This document shows, in pieces, positions 53,988 through 61,728 of a DNA stretch of 64,000 nucleotides; position 1 is the stretch's first letter, and every line of letters starts with the position of its first letter. The DNA is taken from positions 717,501 through 781,500 of the forward strand of contig NZ_LT630450.1 of assembly GCF_900116045.1 (NCBI RefSeq), read 5' to 3'. A program made the translations under genes and the position numbers. Origin of the DNA: Desulfovibrio piger. GTDB taxonomy: Bacteria; Desulfobacterota; Desulfovibrionia; Desulfovibrionales; Desulfovibrionaceae. The notes below the pieces were generated by a model, which was not told where the DNA came from, did no database searches, and saw nothing but the letters and a program-made list of their open reading frames with translations.

Positions 53988-55142
53988 ATGGAAAAGCTGT
54001 TCGATTCTCATGAAATAGACGACCTGAAGCAGCAGGTCGAAAAGCTGGAGTCTTCCTCCCAACAGGAAGACTTGGCTGTCGATATGCTGCTGCTTTTGTC
54101 GATGAAGTTGCGCGGCACTTTCCCTACTCCGGCAACCGCCATCAAGTTTTTCCTCAAGCGATGGGAGCTGACGGAAACCTATTTTGCCAAGGTGCTTGGC
54201 AGCCGTAGCCGGGCAAGCGAAATCCTGTCCGGCAAGCGCAACCTCTCGATGTCTGACCTGCGGACGTTGCGGGATAACCTTGGAATCCCTTCTGATCTTC
54301 TACTTGGGGATCCCAAGGCCGCAGAGGACCAGGGTATCGACTTCAGCCGTTACCCTGTAGCTGAGATGGCCAAGCTCGGCCTGGTACGTCCCCGCCTGAC
54401 GAAGCGCAGCCGCAATTTTGAGGAAGCCATCCGCGGATTCTTTGAGAGTGCCGGCTTCTCGCCAGAGCAGGCCAAGCAGGCCTGTTATCGCCGTTCCATC
54501 CGCAAGAATGAAAAGTCGGACGTCTGTGCTTTGCAGGTCTGGCTGGCTGCTGTGCGCAAGCGTGCCCTTGGCATGGATGCTCCCGACTATGGGACCATCA
54601 CCAGGGAAGACCTTACGGCTATCGCCCGTCTGAGCGTCTATCCTGACGGCCCTGTCCGGGCTGTCAACGCCTTACGGGAAAAGGGCATCCGCGTGGTCAC
54701 CATGCCGCATCTGCGGAGCACCTATCTGGATGGTGCGGTCTTTCTGCTGGATGGAAAGCCCGTCATCGGTCTGACACTGCGGTATGACCGTCTGGACAAT
54801 TTCTGGCATACGCTGATGCACGAACTCGGCCATCTGTATAACGGGGACGTCTCGGAAGAGCCCGTTTTCGATGACCTTGAAATCTCGGCCCAAGAAGATA
54901 ACCAGGAAGTGGCGGCGGATATGATCGCACAGAACGTCTTCATCCCCCGCGAGCGTTGGGAGAGCTTCTGTGCCCACCGGATAAGCACCATGAGCATCTG
55001 CGCATTGGCCGCAGAGCTGTCGCTTTCTCCTGCCATCGTGGCAGGTCGGTATCGCTTTGAAACGAAGAATTACAGGGTATTCACTGCGCTCGTCGGACAC
55101 GGCGAAGTGCGGCGTCTTTTCCCCTCTTTTACAGGAGAATAA
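53988..55142 (+). CDS. XRE-ImmA/IrrE fusion protein
   Basis: A 384-residue protein joining a HigA/XRE-like helix-turn-helix (about residues 40-105, TETYFAKVLGSRSRASEILS) to an ImmA/IrrE-type zinc protease domain with HTLMHELGHLYNGD (HExxH). Such proteins act as repressors, antitoxins or regulators cleaving a partner repressor in mobile elements. AAAGAGG precedes the ATG. No adjacent HigB-like toxin gene is found upstream in about 240 bases, so an orphan antitoxin or phage-state regulator is more likely. Confidence 0.82.
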   Translation: MEKLFDSHEIDDLKQQVEKLESSSQQEDLAVDMLLLLSMKLRGTFPTPATAIKFFLKRWELTETYFAKVLGSRSRASEILSGKRNLSMSDLRTLRDNLGIPSDLLLGDPKAAEDQGIDFSRYPVAEMAKLGLVRPRLTKRSRNFEEAIRGFFESAGFSPEQAKQACYRRSIRKNEKSDVCALQVWLAAVRKRALGMDAPDYGTITREDLTAIARLSVYPDGPVRAVNALREKGIRVVTMPHLRSTYLDGAVFLLDGKPVIGLTLRYDRLDNFWHTLMHELGHLYNGDVSEEPVFDDLEISAQEDNQEVAADMIAQNVFIPRERWESFCAHRISTMSICALAAELSLSPAIVAGRYRFETKNYRVFTALVGHGEVRRLFPSFTGE

Positions 55143-55166
55143 CCATGCGCTGTGATATTTACAGGT

Positions 55167-55206
55167 AAGGCCACGAGCCTGAACCGAGGGGCAGGATCGT
55201 GGCCTT
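55167..55206 (+). terminator. Hairpin after the XRE-ImmA gene
   Basis: AAGGCCACGA and TCGTGGCCTT form a 10-bp stem 25 bases after the stop. There is no T-run, so its function as a terminator is uncertain. Confidence 0.45.
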
Positions 55207-55323
55207 GTGGCAGCAGATCACGATATGGGATCGTGAACTACCTAGAACCTAGGAAATTCTAGCCTAGTTTTTATTTGCCGCCCAGTCAAGCCCTGCCTCC
55301 ATATCCTCTTGGAGGATGCTTAT

Positions 55324-55470
55324 ATGTCTTCTGAAAAGACATGTACGGCTGAGGCTGGCGGCTATTTTGTCGCCTCGTACGTTCACCCCAAAACCGGCAA
55401 GCGGATCTACGCACGGACGTATGGGAAACGGGCGTTTTTTATCCCCTACAAGACGGGCTCTGCCAAGTAG
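55324..55470 (+). CDS. 48-residue basic protein
   Basis: An ORF below the usual size cut-off, supported by GGAGG before the ATG. The product starts MSSEKTCTAEAGGYFVASYV and continues with HPKTGKRIYARTYGKRAFFI, rich in Lys, Arg and Tyr. This pattern is common among small phage and integrative-element proteins. No function can be assigned. Confidence 0.6.
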   Translation: MSSEKTCTAEAGGYFVASYVHPKTGKRIYARTYGKRAFFIPYKTGSAK

Positions 55471-55540
55471 CCCCGACAAGGGGGTGAGAAATGAGGCAGC
55501 CCCTCACTATCGGGTCTGAAGACCCCAATCGTCCCGGCTA

Positions 55541-55642
55541 CTACCTCATGGGCTTTTCGCGTTCTGTACGCCACTCGCGTTCCAGCCGTGTCATAAGGCC
55601 CAGACGGCACGGGCATTTCCCCTCTGGCGCAAGCTTGATCAT
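55541..55642 (-). CDS. Possible 33-residue protein
   Basis: Minus-strand ORF MIKLAPEGKCPCRLGLMTRL ending EREWRTEREKPMR. Codon use is GC-rich at third positions and GGGGG precedes the ATG. No family or independent support is seen. Confidence 0.3.
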   Translation of the reverse strand: MIKLAPEGKCPCRLGLMTRLEREWRTEREKPMR

Positions 55643-55675
55643 CCCCCGTGTAAGCAGCTCTCGCTGCTTGATCTG

Positions 55676-55708
55676 CTCTAACCTCTTTGGGGCCCCTTTC
55701 GGGGCCCC
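55676..55708. terminator. GGGGCCCC hairpin
   Basis: GGGGCCCC-TTTC-GGGGCCCC forms a strong stem within a block of small phage ORFs. There is no T-run on the minus strand. Confidence 0.45.
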
Positions 55709-55718
55709 TTCTCCCTAT

Positions 55719-55856
55719 CTATCTTCCCAGCGCCACGGCCACGTTGAGGCTCAGGCGCAAGTGCAGGCTGGCGTCATCCAATGCCTGGCGGAAGCGTTGC
55801 TCGGCTTCCGTACGGCTCTGGAACAGGCTGTCCAGCAGGCACTGCGGGCTGAACAT
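55719..55856 (-). CDS. Possible 45-residue protein
   Basis: Minus-strand ORF starting MFSPQCLLDSLFQSRTEAEQ and ending RLSLNVAVALGR. It reads as a helical protein with realistic codon use, while the overlapping plus-strand frame looks like a poor protein. A GTG at 55886 could extend it by 10 residues. No ribosome site is clear. Confidence 0.35.
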   Translation of the reverse strand: MFSPQCLLDSLFQSRTEAEQRFRQALDDASLHLRLSLNVAVALGR

Positions 55857-55923
55857 GGTATCCGCATTGCGGCCCAGGTCGGACACGGCGTAGCTGAAGA
55901 CGTTTTATCTTACGGAGATAATC

Positions 55924-56715
55924 ATGGAATTGTATAAGTATATGTCTGCTGAGAGTTTTGAGAAGTTTATCGTCAATGGGCCGACGATTAGATTTACCCC
56001 ATCAAAAGAATTTAATGATCCTTTTGAGTGTTTACCTGCATTAGGCAGAGAAGAGAATGAAGATGAACTCGAGTATGCTGTTCGATATTGTATTGATCGT
56101 TTTTGTAGGGATCATATAGAATTTGATATATCACAATTTGATCCTTATATATTTGAAACAAAAGAAAAAATGTTCGATAAACTATGTACACATTTTCATG
56201 ATCAACTTTATGAGTTGAGGAATAAATATGGAACGTTTTGCTGTAGCAAAAATAACAGCAATATTTTAATGTGGTCACATTATGCAGATAACCATAAAGG
56301 TGTGGCTATTATTTTTGATTCATCTAGATTTAGGGCGAGTAATGATGAGAGAATTTTGTTTCGAAAAGTAAAGTATAAATCACAAAGGCCACATATTTCA
56401 ATTGGAAGTATAAAAGAACCCGATGTATTTTTTACGAAATCGTCTTTATGGAAGTATGAAGAAGAATACAGATCAGTTGAAAATCTTTACACCCCTGAAG
56501 TACTAGGATTGAAAACTATAGATGGGAAGCAAGGTATATGTGCTATACAAAGAGAGTCGATTTCAGGGATAATTTTTGGATGTATGTTTAAGGGGAATAT
56601 TGAATCATTACGTGAATCATTGATTAAGCAAGGCGGCTTTGAGCACCTGAAGTTCTACAAGGCTGAAATGGACAAGCTGGAGTACAAGCTGAACATTGTT
56701 CCCCTTGAGGGCTAA
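55924..56715 (+). CDS. AT-rich DUF2971-family protein
   Basis: A 263-residue protein of the DUF2971 type, recognised from the N-terminal YKYMSAESFEKFI, the central TFCCSKNNSNILMWSHYADN with GVAIIFD, and the KYEEEYRSVENL region. The base composition is far more AT-rich than its surroundings, and codon use (AAA, ATT, TTT-rich) differs sharply from host genes. This shows recent acquisition as a cargo gene. DUF2971 proteins are common in phage and defence-type islands, but no activity is established. A hairpin terminator follows. Confidence 0.8.
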   Translation: MELYKYMSAESFEKFIVNGPTIRFTPSKEFNDPFECLPALGREENEDELEYAVRYCIDRFCRDHIEFDISQFDPYIFETKEKMFDKLCTHFHDQLYELRNKYGTFCCSKNNSNILMWSHYADNHKGVAIIFDSSRFRASNDERILFRKVKYKSQRPHISIGSIKEPDVFFTKSSLWKYEEEYRSVENLYTPEVLGLKTIDGKQGICAIQRESISGIIFGCMFKGNIESLRESLIKQGGFEHLKFYKAEMDKLEYKLNIVPLEG

Positions 56716-56720
56716 CGCTC

Positions 56721-56765
56721 AAACAGGCCGCTGCCCCGCACGACGCGAAGGCAACGGCCTGTTTT
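56721..56765 (+). terminator. Terminator of the DUF2971 gene
   Basis: AAACAGGCCG-CTGCC pairs with GGCA-ACGGCCTGTTT with one mismatch, followed by TTTTCG. Confidence 0.7.
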
Positions 56766-56800
56766 CGTTGGTGATGCTCACTTGCCGGTAACTTTCCCGG

Positions 56801-57517
56801 CTAGGCGATGACATTCAGGCCGGACACAGCCTCCTGCATGAACTGCTTGATGTTGGCCATGGCCTCGCTGCGCCATGCGCCACCGTCGGATTCCACCAGC
56901 ATGAAGTTCATCCCGTCCTTGTCCTGGGCGCGGAAGACAAAGCTGCTGGCGGGCTGCTCCACTTCCGTAAAAGTGCGGAAGGGACGCAGAGTAACGGGGT
57001 TGGGCATCGTGGTATTCTCCACGCTGACGAGGTTCTTGCGGACGGTGACGCCCTGGGTCACGCCATCATCGGACAGCGTGTTTTCCAGCGTGGTCTTGAC
57101 GTTGGCGGCGAATTTCAGGACAAGGCCGCGATCCGTGGGCTTGAGATCGTCATCCGTGAAGCAGGCCTGCATGGCGATACAGAATTTTTCGGACGGGATC
57201 CATTCGTTCACCGGAAGTTTGAGCTGGTCGAGCTTGGCAATGATGTAGGTCTTGCGGTCTTCATGGTCGCCCACAAGGGCGGACTTGATGCTCACGGTAT
57301 CAGGGGATTCGACGTGGCAGATGAGCTTGTCCAGGGGAAGTTCGTCCACATTGCGGCTCAGGAAGTCCACCAGGGACGACAGGTTCTTCACCGTGATCGC
57401 TTCGGGCTTGGGTTCACGGACGGGTTTCAGGTCGCTGGTGGAATATTTTTTGCCGTTGACTTCGATGACGACGGGCTTCGCGTCCTTGCGGATGGCGTTA
57501 TACAGGGCTTCCAGCAT
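56801..57517 (-). CDS. Phage DUF2303 (YfdQ-like) protein
   Basis: A 238-residue protein of the DUF2303/YfdQ family found in phage early regions beside recombination genes. Recognisable segments are LSSLVDFLSRNVDELPLDKL, SEKFCIAMQACFTD and the C-terminal FVFRAQDKDGMNFMLVESDG. The role is not established. AAGGAGG precedes the ATG. It lies at the downstream end of the minus-strand early operon. Confidence 0.82.
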   Translation of the reverse strand: MLEALYNAIRKDAKPVVIEVNGKKYSTSDLKPVREPKPEAITVKNLSSLVDFLSRNVDELPLDKLICHVESPDTVSIKSALVGDHEDRKTYIIAKLDQLKLPVNEWIPSEKFCIAMQACFTDDDLKPTDRGLVLKFAANVKTTLENTLSDDGVTQGVTVRKNLVSVENTTMPNPVTLRPFRTFTEVEQPASSFVFRAQDKDGMNFMLVESDGGAWRSEAMANIKQFMQEAVSGLNVIA

Positions 57518-57534
57518 AGTATTTCCTCCTTCGG

Positions 57535-57921
57535 CTAGTTGCCGGCACTGGCGGTTTTGGCATCAGGGAAACGGGTGATTTTTCCGGGCATGTGTTCCTG
57601 CGCTCCTGGCAGGAGATTCTGGTAGGGATTCTCGCCGCTGGTGATCTCCGACGCGGCGACTTCGCCTGTCCGGGGGTCGTTTCCGATGTAGATGCTGGTT
57701 TCCAGCGGTTCCGGCGGGCAGAGGGTGGACGAGGTGTTGACGACGACTTCAGCCATATTGCGCTGCTCGTTGGGCTTGACTACGAGCTCCAATTTGATCT
57801 TGCGGACCTTTTTGGCCGGAGTGTTGGGGTCGCAGATGTTGGCGATGACGCGCTGGATCTCTTCCTGGAGTCGTTCAACGGCTCCGCCGCCGTACAGGGT
57901 TTCGATTTTCAGAGGGATCAT
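57535..57921 (-). CDS. Conserved phage protein (replication-terminator-like)
   Basis: A 128-residue protein resembling the small phage proteins annotated elsewhere as replication terminator protein. The recognisable block is NICDPNTPAKKVRKIKLELV, followed by VKPNEQRNMAEVVVNTSSTL. The annotation is by family resemblance; no function is demonstrated here. AAGGAG precedes the ATG. The DUF2303 gene follows within 17 bases. Confidence 0.7.
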   Translation of the reverse strand: MIPLKIETLYGGGAVERLQEEIQRVIANICDPNTPAKKVRKIKLELVVKPNEQRNMAEVVVNTSSTLCPPEPLETSIYIGNDPRTGEVAASEITSGENPYQNLLPGAQEHMPGKITRFPDAKTASAGN

Positions 57922-57936
57922 GCATGTCTCCTTGAT

Positions 57937-57966
57937 AAAAGGCCGCCCTCAAGATGAGAGCGGCCT
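57937..57966 (-). terminator. Terminator after recT
   Basis: On the minus strand AGGCCGC and GCGGCCT pair around a 13-base loop, followed by TTTATC, between recT and the next phage gene. Confidence 0.6.
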
Positions 57967-58035
57967 GTATTTGTTGAAAAGATGCCGGGTACGAGGCCTC
58001 CGGCGGGGCGCTTGGGGATGATGGATGGCTGAGAA

Positions 58036-59316
58036 TCACGCATCCGCTGCCGGGGCGTCATCGTGTGCCGGGCAGCCTGTGCGGTGCTTGCAGTCGTAGC
58101 AGTCGTCTTCCGTGACCTGGGCGCCGTTGTGGGGGCAGGTGAACGTCTGGTACGGCGGGACGAAGGCCTGTTCCGGTTCCGGCGCTGTGTCGGCGCTTCC
58201 GGCCTGCGTGGAGTCAGGGGCGGGTGGCTCCTGGAGATGCAGCTTTTGCGCTTCACGCAGGACGCGTTTGCAGTCCGTTGCCGTCCAGGCATCCATGGAA
58301 CGTCCGGCCAGCCATTCGGCCTTGCCCCTGTCGTAGCCGCGCTCCAGCACGGCATTCAGGGCCTGCTGGCGCAACGCATCCAGCTCTTCCTGCGTCATGC
58401 GGGGCTTCCGCTCCGGTGCAGTTTCCTGCGGCTGCGGAGAAGGGGCAGCGCTGGTCTCAATGGCATCGTTGTCATCCTCTTCCTGGGCCTGGGGAAGGGG
58501 GACGACAGCCGTAGCCGCCAAGGCGTCATTGATGGCTTCCGTCTCGCTTTTTGCGGAGGCGGCGAGGGCCTCGCGATCCGCCTTGCTGTCTTCTTCCACA
58601 GCCATACTGAGAATCTCCACTTGCGGCATCCAGGCAGCCAGGCGTTTGATGGCTGTCTTCATCCACATGGCCTCTGGATTGGTATACCACGGGGACATGT
58701 CTGGCTTGTTGCAGGATCTCGCGGCCTTGAAACTGGCGCTCGTCTTTTGGGCGCGCTCCACGTCCTGCCGGTCTATGACGCGCATGATGGTCTGGCCGCC
58801 CTTGAGCGTGCAGGCGGCATACGCCGCAACGATCTCGCCCTTGCGATAATCGCCAAGCAGATCAGTTTCGTGGATGATGTTGGGGCATGCCCCCTTGGCG
58901 TAACTGAACAGCCCGGCTTCTATCTCCGCCCTGTACACGATATCGGCATTGATGGACTGCACCATGCCGGAGCGATACGCCAGCTGTAGAAGCCCCTTGT
59001 AGCCGATCTGGAACTGAGCTTCGTAGCCTTTCTTCCCTTTATACGGGATGAGGTAGGCAAGTCCCTGCGGCGTATTGGGCTCAAGATCGAGCTGGGCGGA
59101 CGTCATGATGGCCGCAGCCAGGCTGGGCATGGAACATTCAGAAAGGTGCGGGGTATTGCGTACTGCGGTCAGGCAGATGCGGGCAAACTTTTCGGCCCGC
59201 TTCATGCGTTCGCGGGGAGTGCTGCCTGCAACCACCATGGCGATGGCACTCATCTGGGCCTCAAGCAATTGACCGATGGTCTGGGGCTTTTTTACGGCAG
59301 TCTGGATCTGGGACAT
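58036..59316 (-). CDS. recT: RecT-family single-strand annealing protein
   Basis: A phage recombinase that anneals complementary single strands. The core RecT domain spans about residues 1-260 (RICLTAVRNTPHLSECSMPS, QFQIGYKGLLQLAYRSGMVQ). The 426 residues exceed the usual 260-280: an acidic/Pro-rich linker leads to a C-terminal zinc-finger-like group (CPHNGAQVTEDDCYDCKHRTGC). The ATG shares a base with the stop of the RecE-like gene (TAATG), so translation is coupled. AGAGGAA precedes it. Confidence 0.88.
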   Translation of the reverse strand: MSQIQTAVKKPQTIGQLLEAQMSAIAMVVAGSTPRERMKRAEKFARICLTAVRNTPHLSECSMPSLAAAIMTSAQLDLEPNTPQGLAYLIPYKGKKGYEAQFQIGYKGLLQLAYRSGMVQSINADIVYRAEIEAGLFSYAKGACPNIIHETDLLGDYRKGEIVAAYAACTLKGGQTIMRVIDRQDVERAQKTSASFKAARSCNKPDMSPWYTNPEAMWMKTAIKRLAAWMPQVEILSMAVEEDSKADREALAASAKSETEAINDALAATAVVPLPQAQEEDDNDAIETSAAPSPQPQETAPERKPRMTQEELDALRQQALNAVLERGYDRGKAEWLAGRSMDAWTATDCKRVLREAQKLHLQEPPAPDSTQAGSADTAPEPEQAFVPPYQTFTCPHNGAQVTEDDCYDCKHRTGCPAHDDAPAADA

Positions 59317-60140
59317 TACTGATTCCTCTTGTAGGCCCATGCGGGCAGGTCTAATTCGATGACGGGGGATTCCGTGTAACCGGGCCAGATGCCGGAAGCC
59401 ATGCAATCCGCGAAGGTGTCGACACAGTTTCTGATCTCATCAAGAGCAAGCTCCTGCGCGCCTTCGGAAATATTGGTGGCGACAGTGAGATACGGAGGCT
59501 CTTTTTCGACGAACAGGAAGAGGAACGCGCGGACTTCCATGCCGGCGGAGCGCAGGCCACGTAGATACCAGGCAGCCTGCCGGTGATAGCCGTATGTGTA
59601 GAGGCTCTTTTCGATGGCAGCGAGGCTGGCGTCCCGTGTGGTCTTGAGGTCGATGGCGCAAAGCCCATAGTTGGGGAGCGTCACCAGCGCATCGACACGG
59701 GCCTTGCAGGGGACCGTCCCGCCACGCTCTGTCCAATACACGGACTGCTCTGTTCGAAGATCTCCGGCAGCGTGCGCGGAACGCATGACAGGGTGACGCA
59801 AGGCAGCATCGGCCATGGCTGAGCAGGTCTCCCACATGTCCTGGGAAACGAGCTGGACGCCATCCTCTGCTGCCTTTTCCGCCTCTTCCTTCCCTGCCTT
59901 GGTGTTGCCGCGATTGACCTTCACCCGGTAGCGGCTACTGACTTCTGATGGTTCAAGAACCATGCAGTGCAGCAGACTGCCAGCAGTGAAGGCATCGTTC
60001 GTCTTGTCATCCTGACCGCAACGGTCAAGCATGGCTTTCAGATGAGCGGGACAGCGCAACAGCTCTCCCATACCGGAATTGGAAAGGGCCAGGCGCCCGT
60101 AGTAGGCAGCCTGCTCATCCTTAATGATCATTCCTTCCAT
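59316..60140 (-). CDS. RecE-like 5'-3' exonuclease (PD-(D/E)XK)
   Basis: A 274-residue nuclease of the RecE/lambda-exonuclease-like group that makes single strands for RecT. The active site is seen in CKARVDALVTL, CAIDLKTTRDAS (D-x-K) and YHRQAAWYLRGL. GGAGGG precedes the ATG. Its coupling to recT is the standard arrangement. Confidence 0.85.
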   Translation of the reverse strand: MEGMIIKDEQAAYYGRLALSNSGMGELLRCPAHLKAMLDRCGQDDKTNDAFTAGSLLHCMVLEPSEVSSRYRVKVNRGNTKAGKEEAEKAAEDGVQLVSQDMWETCSAMADAALRHPVMRSAHAAGDLRTEQSVYWTERGGTVPCKARVDALVTLPNYGLCAIDLKTTRDASLAAIEKSLYTYGYHRQAAWYLRGLRSAGMEVRAFLFLFVEKEPPYLTVATNISEGAQELALDEIRNCVDTFADCMASGIWPGYTESPVIELDLPAWAYKRNQ

Positions 60141-60142
60141 CG

Positions 60143-60283
60143 CTATCCCTCCTCACTGTCTTCTTCCACGAGCGCGTGCAGGCGCTCTTCCTCATCCGGG
60201 ATCTCTTCCCAGCAGCGTTCGCCACGGGGCTTGCGGCAGCGCTCCACCCACGGCTCGAACCAGGTGCAGCTATTGTAGCACAT
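60143..60283 (-). CDS. 46-residue cysteine-bearing protein
   Basis: ATG at 60283 with AAGAAGG upstream. The product, MCYNSCTWFEPWVERCRKPR then GERCWEEIPDEEERLHALVE and a short tail, has four Cys in two loose pairs, consistent with a small metal-binding protein. The stop codon is two bases before the RecE-like ATG, so it is packed into the phage operon. Confidence 0.55.
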   Translation of the reverse strand: MCYNSCTWFEPWVERCRKPRGERCWEEIPDEEERLHALVEEDSEEG

Positions 60284-60288
60284 GGAAT

Positions 60289-60393
60289 TCACCTTCTTGA
60301 TGCAGAAAGCCCCCGCATACGAAACGTAGCGAGGGCTTGTTTCAGGTATTTTGCTTTGCCGACGTAAACGAAGCACAGGCGACGGGACATCAT
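60289..60393 (-). CDS. 34-residue protein overlapping its neighbours
   Basis: ATG at 60393 overlaps the TGA of the upstream gene in an ATGA junction with AAGGGG upstream. The last codons contain the AAGAAGG ribosome site of the next gene. The product, MMSRRLCFVYVGKAKYLKQA then LATFRMRGLSASRR, is basic. The packing argues for real translation, but there is no homology evidence. Confidence 0.5.
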   Translation of the reverse strand: MMSRRLCFVYVGKAKYLKQALATFRMRGLSASRR

Positions 60394-61034
60394 CGTTGCC
60401 CCTTGCGATATGCTGTGGCCACGAGGCTGTAGCCTGTGAACAGTTCACGGGGCCACTCCTGGCCGCTTTCAAAGCGGGCCATGGCGTGCAGCAATTCCGG
60501 CAGTCGTGCCAGGACGTCAAATTGTTTGTCCGGCTGGATGCCAAGCCGCTTGGAAAGGAACGCAGCGTACTCTGCCCTGTTGCCGGTGCAGAAGCGGCTC
60601 AGGATGCCGTCCAACGTGTCCAGACCGTGGCGCGTGTAGTAATTGAGCAGGACATTGGCCCCGGCCCGGATGCCGTGTTCCGGCGTATCGAAGACAGCGT
60701 GCCCATGCTTGTCCACGGCTATCTGCCCGAACCACGGTCTCCCCTTTACGGTCTTGACGTTGAGGGGATTGTTGTTGCGAATGGCGAGCGTCTTTACGGC
60801 AGCTACCGCCATTTCTCCGCCGCTGTCAGTGCCCTGATCTTCGTCCTGTTCCTCATCCCGTGCGGCCATGGCCTCCTGGAGCCGTGCAGCCAGGGCGCTG
60901 GAGCGGGCCTGTTCGGCGTGATAGGCCTCTTTCAATTCGCGGTACTCGTAACTCCCGACCGCCCCACCAATGGTAGCAATGGCGGCCAGGCAGGCAAAAA
61001 AGTATGCCTGCTTTCGGGTGGTGCTGTCTGGCAT
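60390..61034 (-). CDS. Membrane-anchored phage protein with an RNNNP/lysozyme-like domain
   Basis: A 214-residue protein with one N-terminal membrane helix (YFFACLAAIATIGGAVGSYE), a short coiled coil and a domain starting with AIRNNNPLNVKTV. It includes VFDTPEHGIRAGANVLLNYY and FCTGNRAEYAAFLSKRLGI. This resembles phage and secreted structural/lysozyme-related proteins of the RNNNPGNI type. Catalytic residues cannot be confirmed. AAGGAG precedes the ATG at 61034. Confidence 0.68.
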   Translation of the reverse strand: MPDSTTRKQAYFFACLAAIATIGGAVGSYEYRELKEAYHAEQARSSALAARLQEAMAARDEEQDEDQGTDSGGEMAVAAVKTLAIRNNNPLNVKTVKGRPWFGQIAVDKHGHAVFDTPEHGIRAGANVLLNYYTRHGLDTLDGILSRFCTGNRAEYAAFLSKRLGIQPDKQFDVLARLPELLHAMARFESGQEWPRELFTGYSLVATAYRKGQR

Positions 61035-61408
61035 ATCGGACTCCTTGAGAAAAATTGACGCCCGGCGGGAAGGTAGGCCACCGGGCGTTTGCCGCTGTCG
61101 TTCGGGGGAATGACGACGGAATGAAGCGCCGCCCCGTTGCGCTCTGCTGTCGATGCCCGTAACTTCCTTCGTCGTAACGGGCACGGCCCGGCGGGCCGCC
61201 TTTCGGTCGCGCTGTCCCGGCTATCAGCAGCTTTTGCCGGGCTCTCCACGGGGAGCGGGAGCAGAGGGAAAAAGAAAGGCCGCCTCCCCGATGGAAGCGG
61301 CCCGCAGCGTGACAGGACACGCCCCCGGCATACGCAGTGAGGGACGCGCCAGCTGGCCTGCTGCTCCAGGTGAGCCCGCGAGCTTCGCGGTCTCTATGAA
61401 GCAACATA
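61035..61408. other. Region between the tRNA array and the lysozyme-like gene
   Basis: No supported gene in about 370 bases. It contains the tRNA terminator hairpin at 61266-61302 and the leader of the downstream gene. Confidence 0.5.
61266..61302 (-). terminator. Terminator of the phage tRNA array
   Basis: On the minus strand GGCCGCTTCC and GGGAGGCGGCC pair, followed by TTTCTTTTTCCC. Confidence 0.65.
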
Positions 61409-61498
61409 TGGCGGAAGGAGGGGGATTTGAACCCCCGGAAGGCGTAAACCTCCAGCGATTTTCAAGATCGCCGCAATCAGCCGCTCTGCCATCCCTCC
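61409..61498 (-). tRNA. tRNA-Ser (anticodon TGA), element-encoded
   Basis: A 90-base class II tRNA with encoded CCA. The acceptor is GGAGGGA paired with TCCTTCC (one G-T). The anticodon stem GCGAT/ATCGC holds loop CTTGAAA, giving TGA. The variable arm is TGGAGGTTTACGCCTTC. The T-arm is complete. Confidence 0.92.
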
Positions 61499-61502
61499 GT
61501 TT

Positions 61503-61577
61503 TGGTGGAGCCAGCGGGACTTGAACCCGCCTCACCGCCGTGCAAGGACGGCGCTCTCCCTGATGAGCTATGGCCCC
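61503..61577 (-). tRNA. tRNA-Ala (anticodon TGC), element-encoded
   Basis: A 75-base tRNA with encoded CCA. The acceptor is GGGGCCA paired with TGGCTCC. The anticodon loop CTTGCAC gives TGC. The T-arm is GCGGGTTCAAGTCCCGC. It lies four bases from tRNA-Ser. Confidence 0.93.
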
Positions 61578-61653
61578 AGATCCAGGCGGTCTGGCCTGAT
61601 GACCGCCTGGGATGCCACCGGGGAAAGTACAGAATGACCCGGCGGGAAAATCA

Positions 61654-61728
61654 TGGTCGGAGCGGCGGGGATCGAACCCGCGACCGCCTGCTCCCAAAGC
61701 AGGCGCGCTGCCTCTGCGCTACGCTCCG
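61654..61728 (-). tRNA. tRNA-Pro (anticodon TGG), element-encoded
   Basis: A 75-base tRNA with encoded CCA. The acceptor is CGGAGCG paired with CGCTCCG. The anticodon loop TTTGGGA gives TGG. The T-arm is GCGGGTTCGATCCCCGC. It is the first tRNA of the three in transcription order. Confidence 0.93.

Noticed and set aside
55491-55937. 148-codon plus-strand open frame before the DUF2971 gene
   Set aside because: The translation is Ser/Arg-rich and crosses a GGGGCCCC hairpin. Minus-strand frames in the same place look more protein-like. A ribosome-like sequence alone is not enough.
59317-59406. Longer start for recT at 59406
   Set aside because: It would overlap the RecE-like nuclease by 90 bases with no ribosome site. 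The TAATG junction with AGAGGAA is the normal coupled start.
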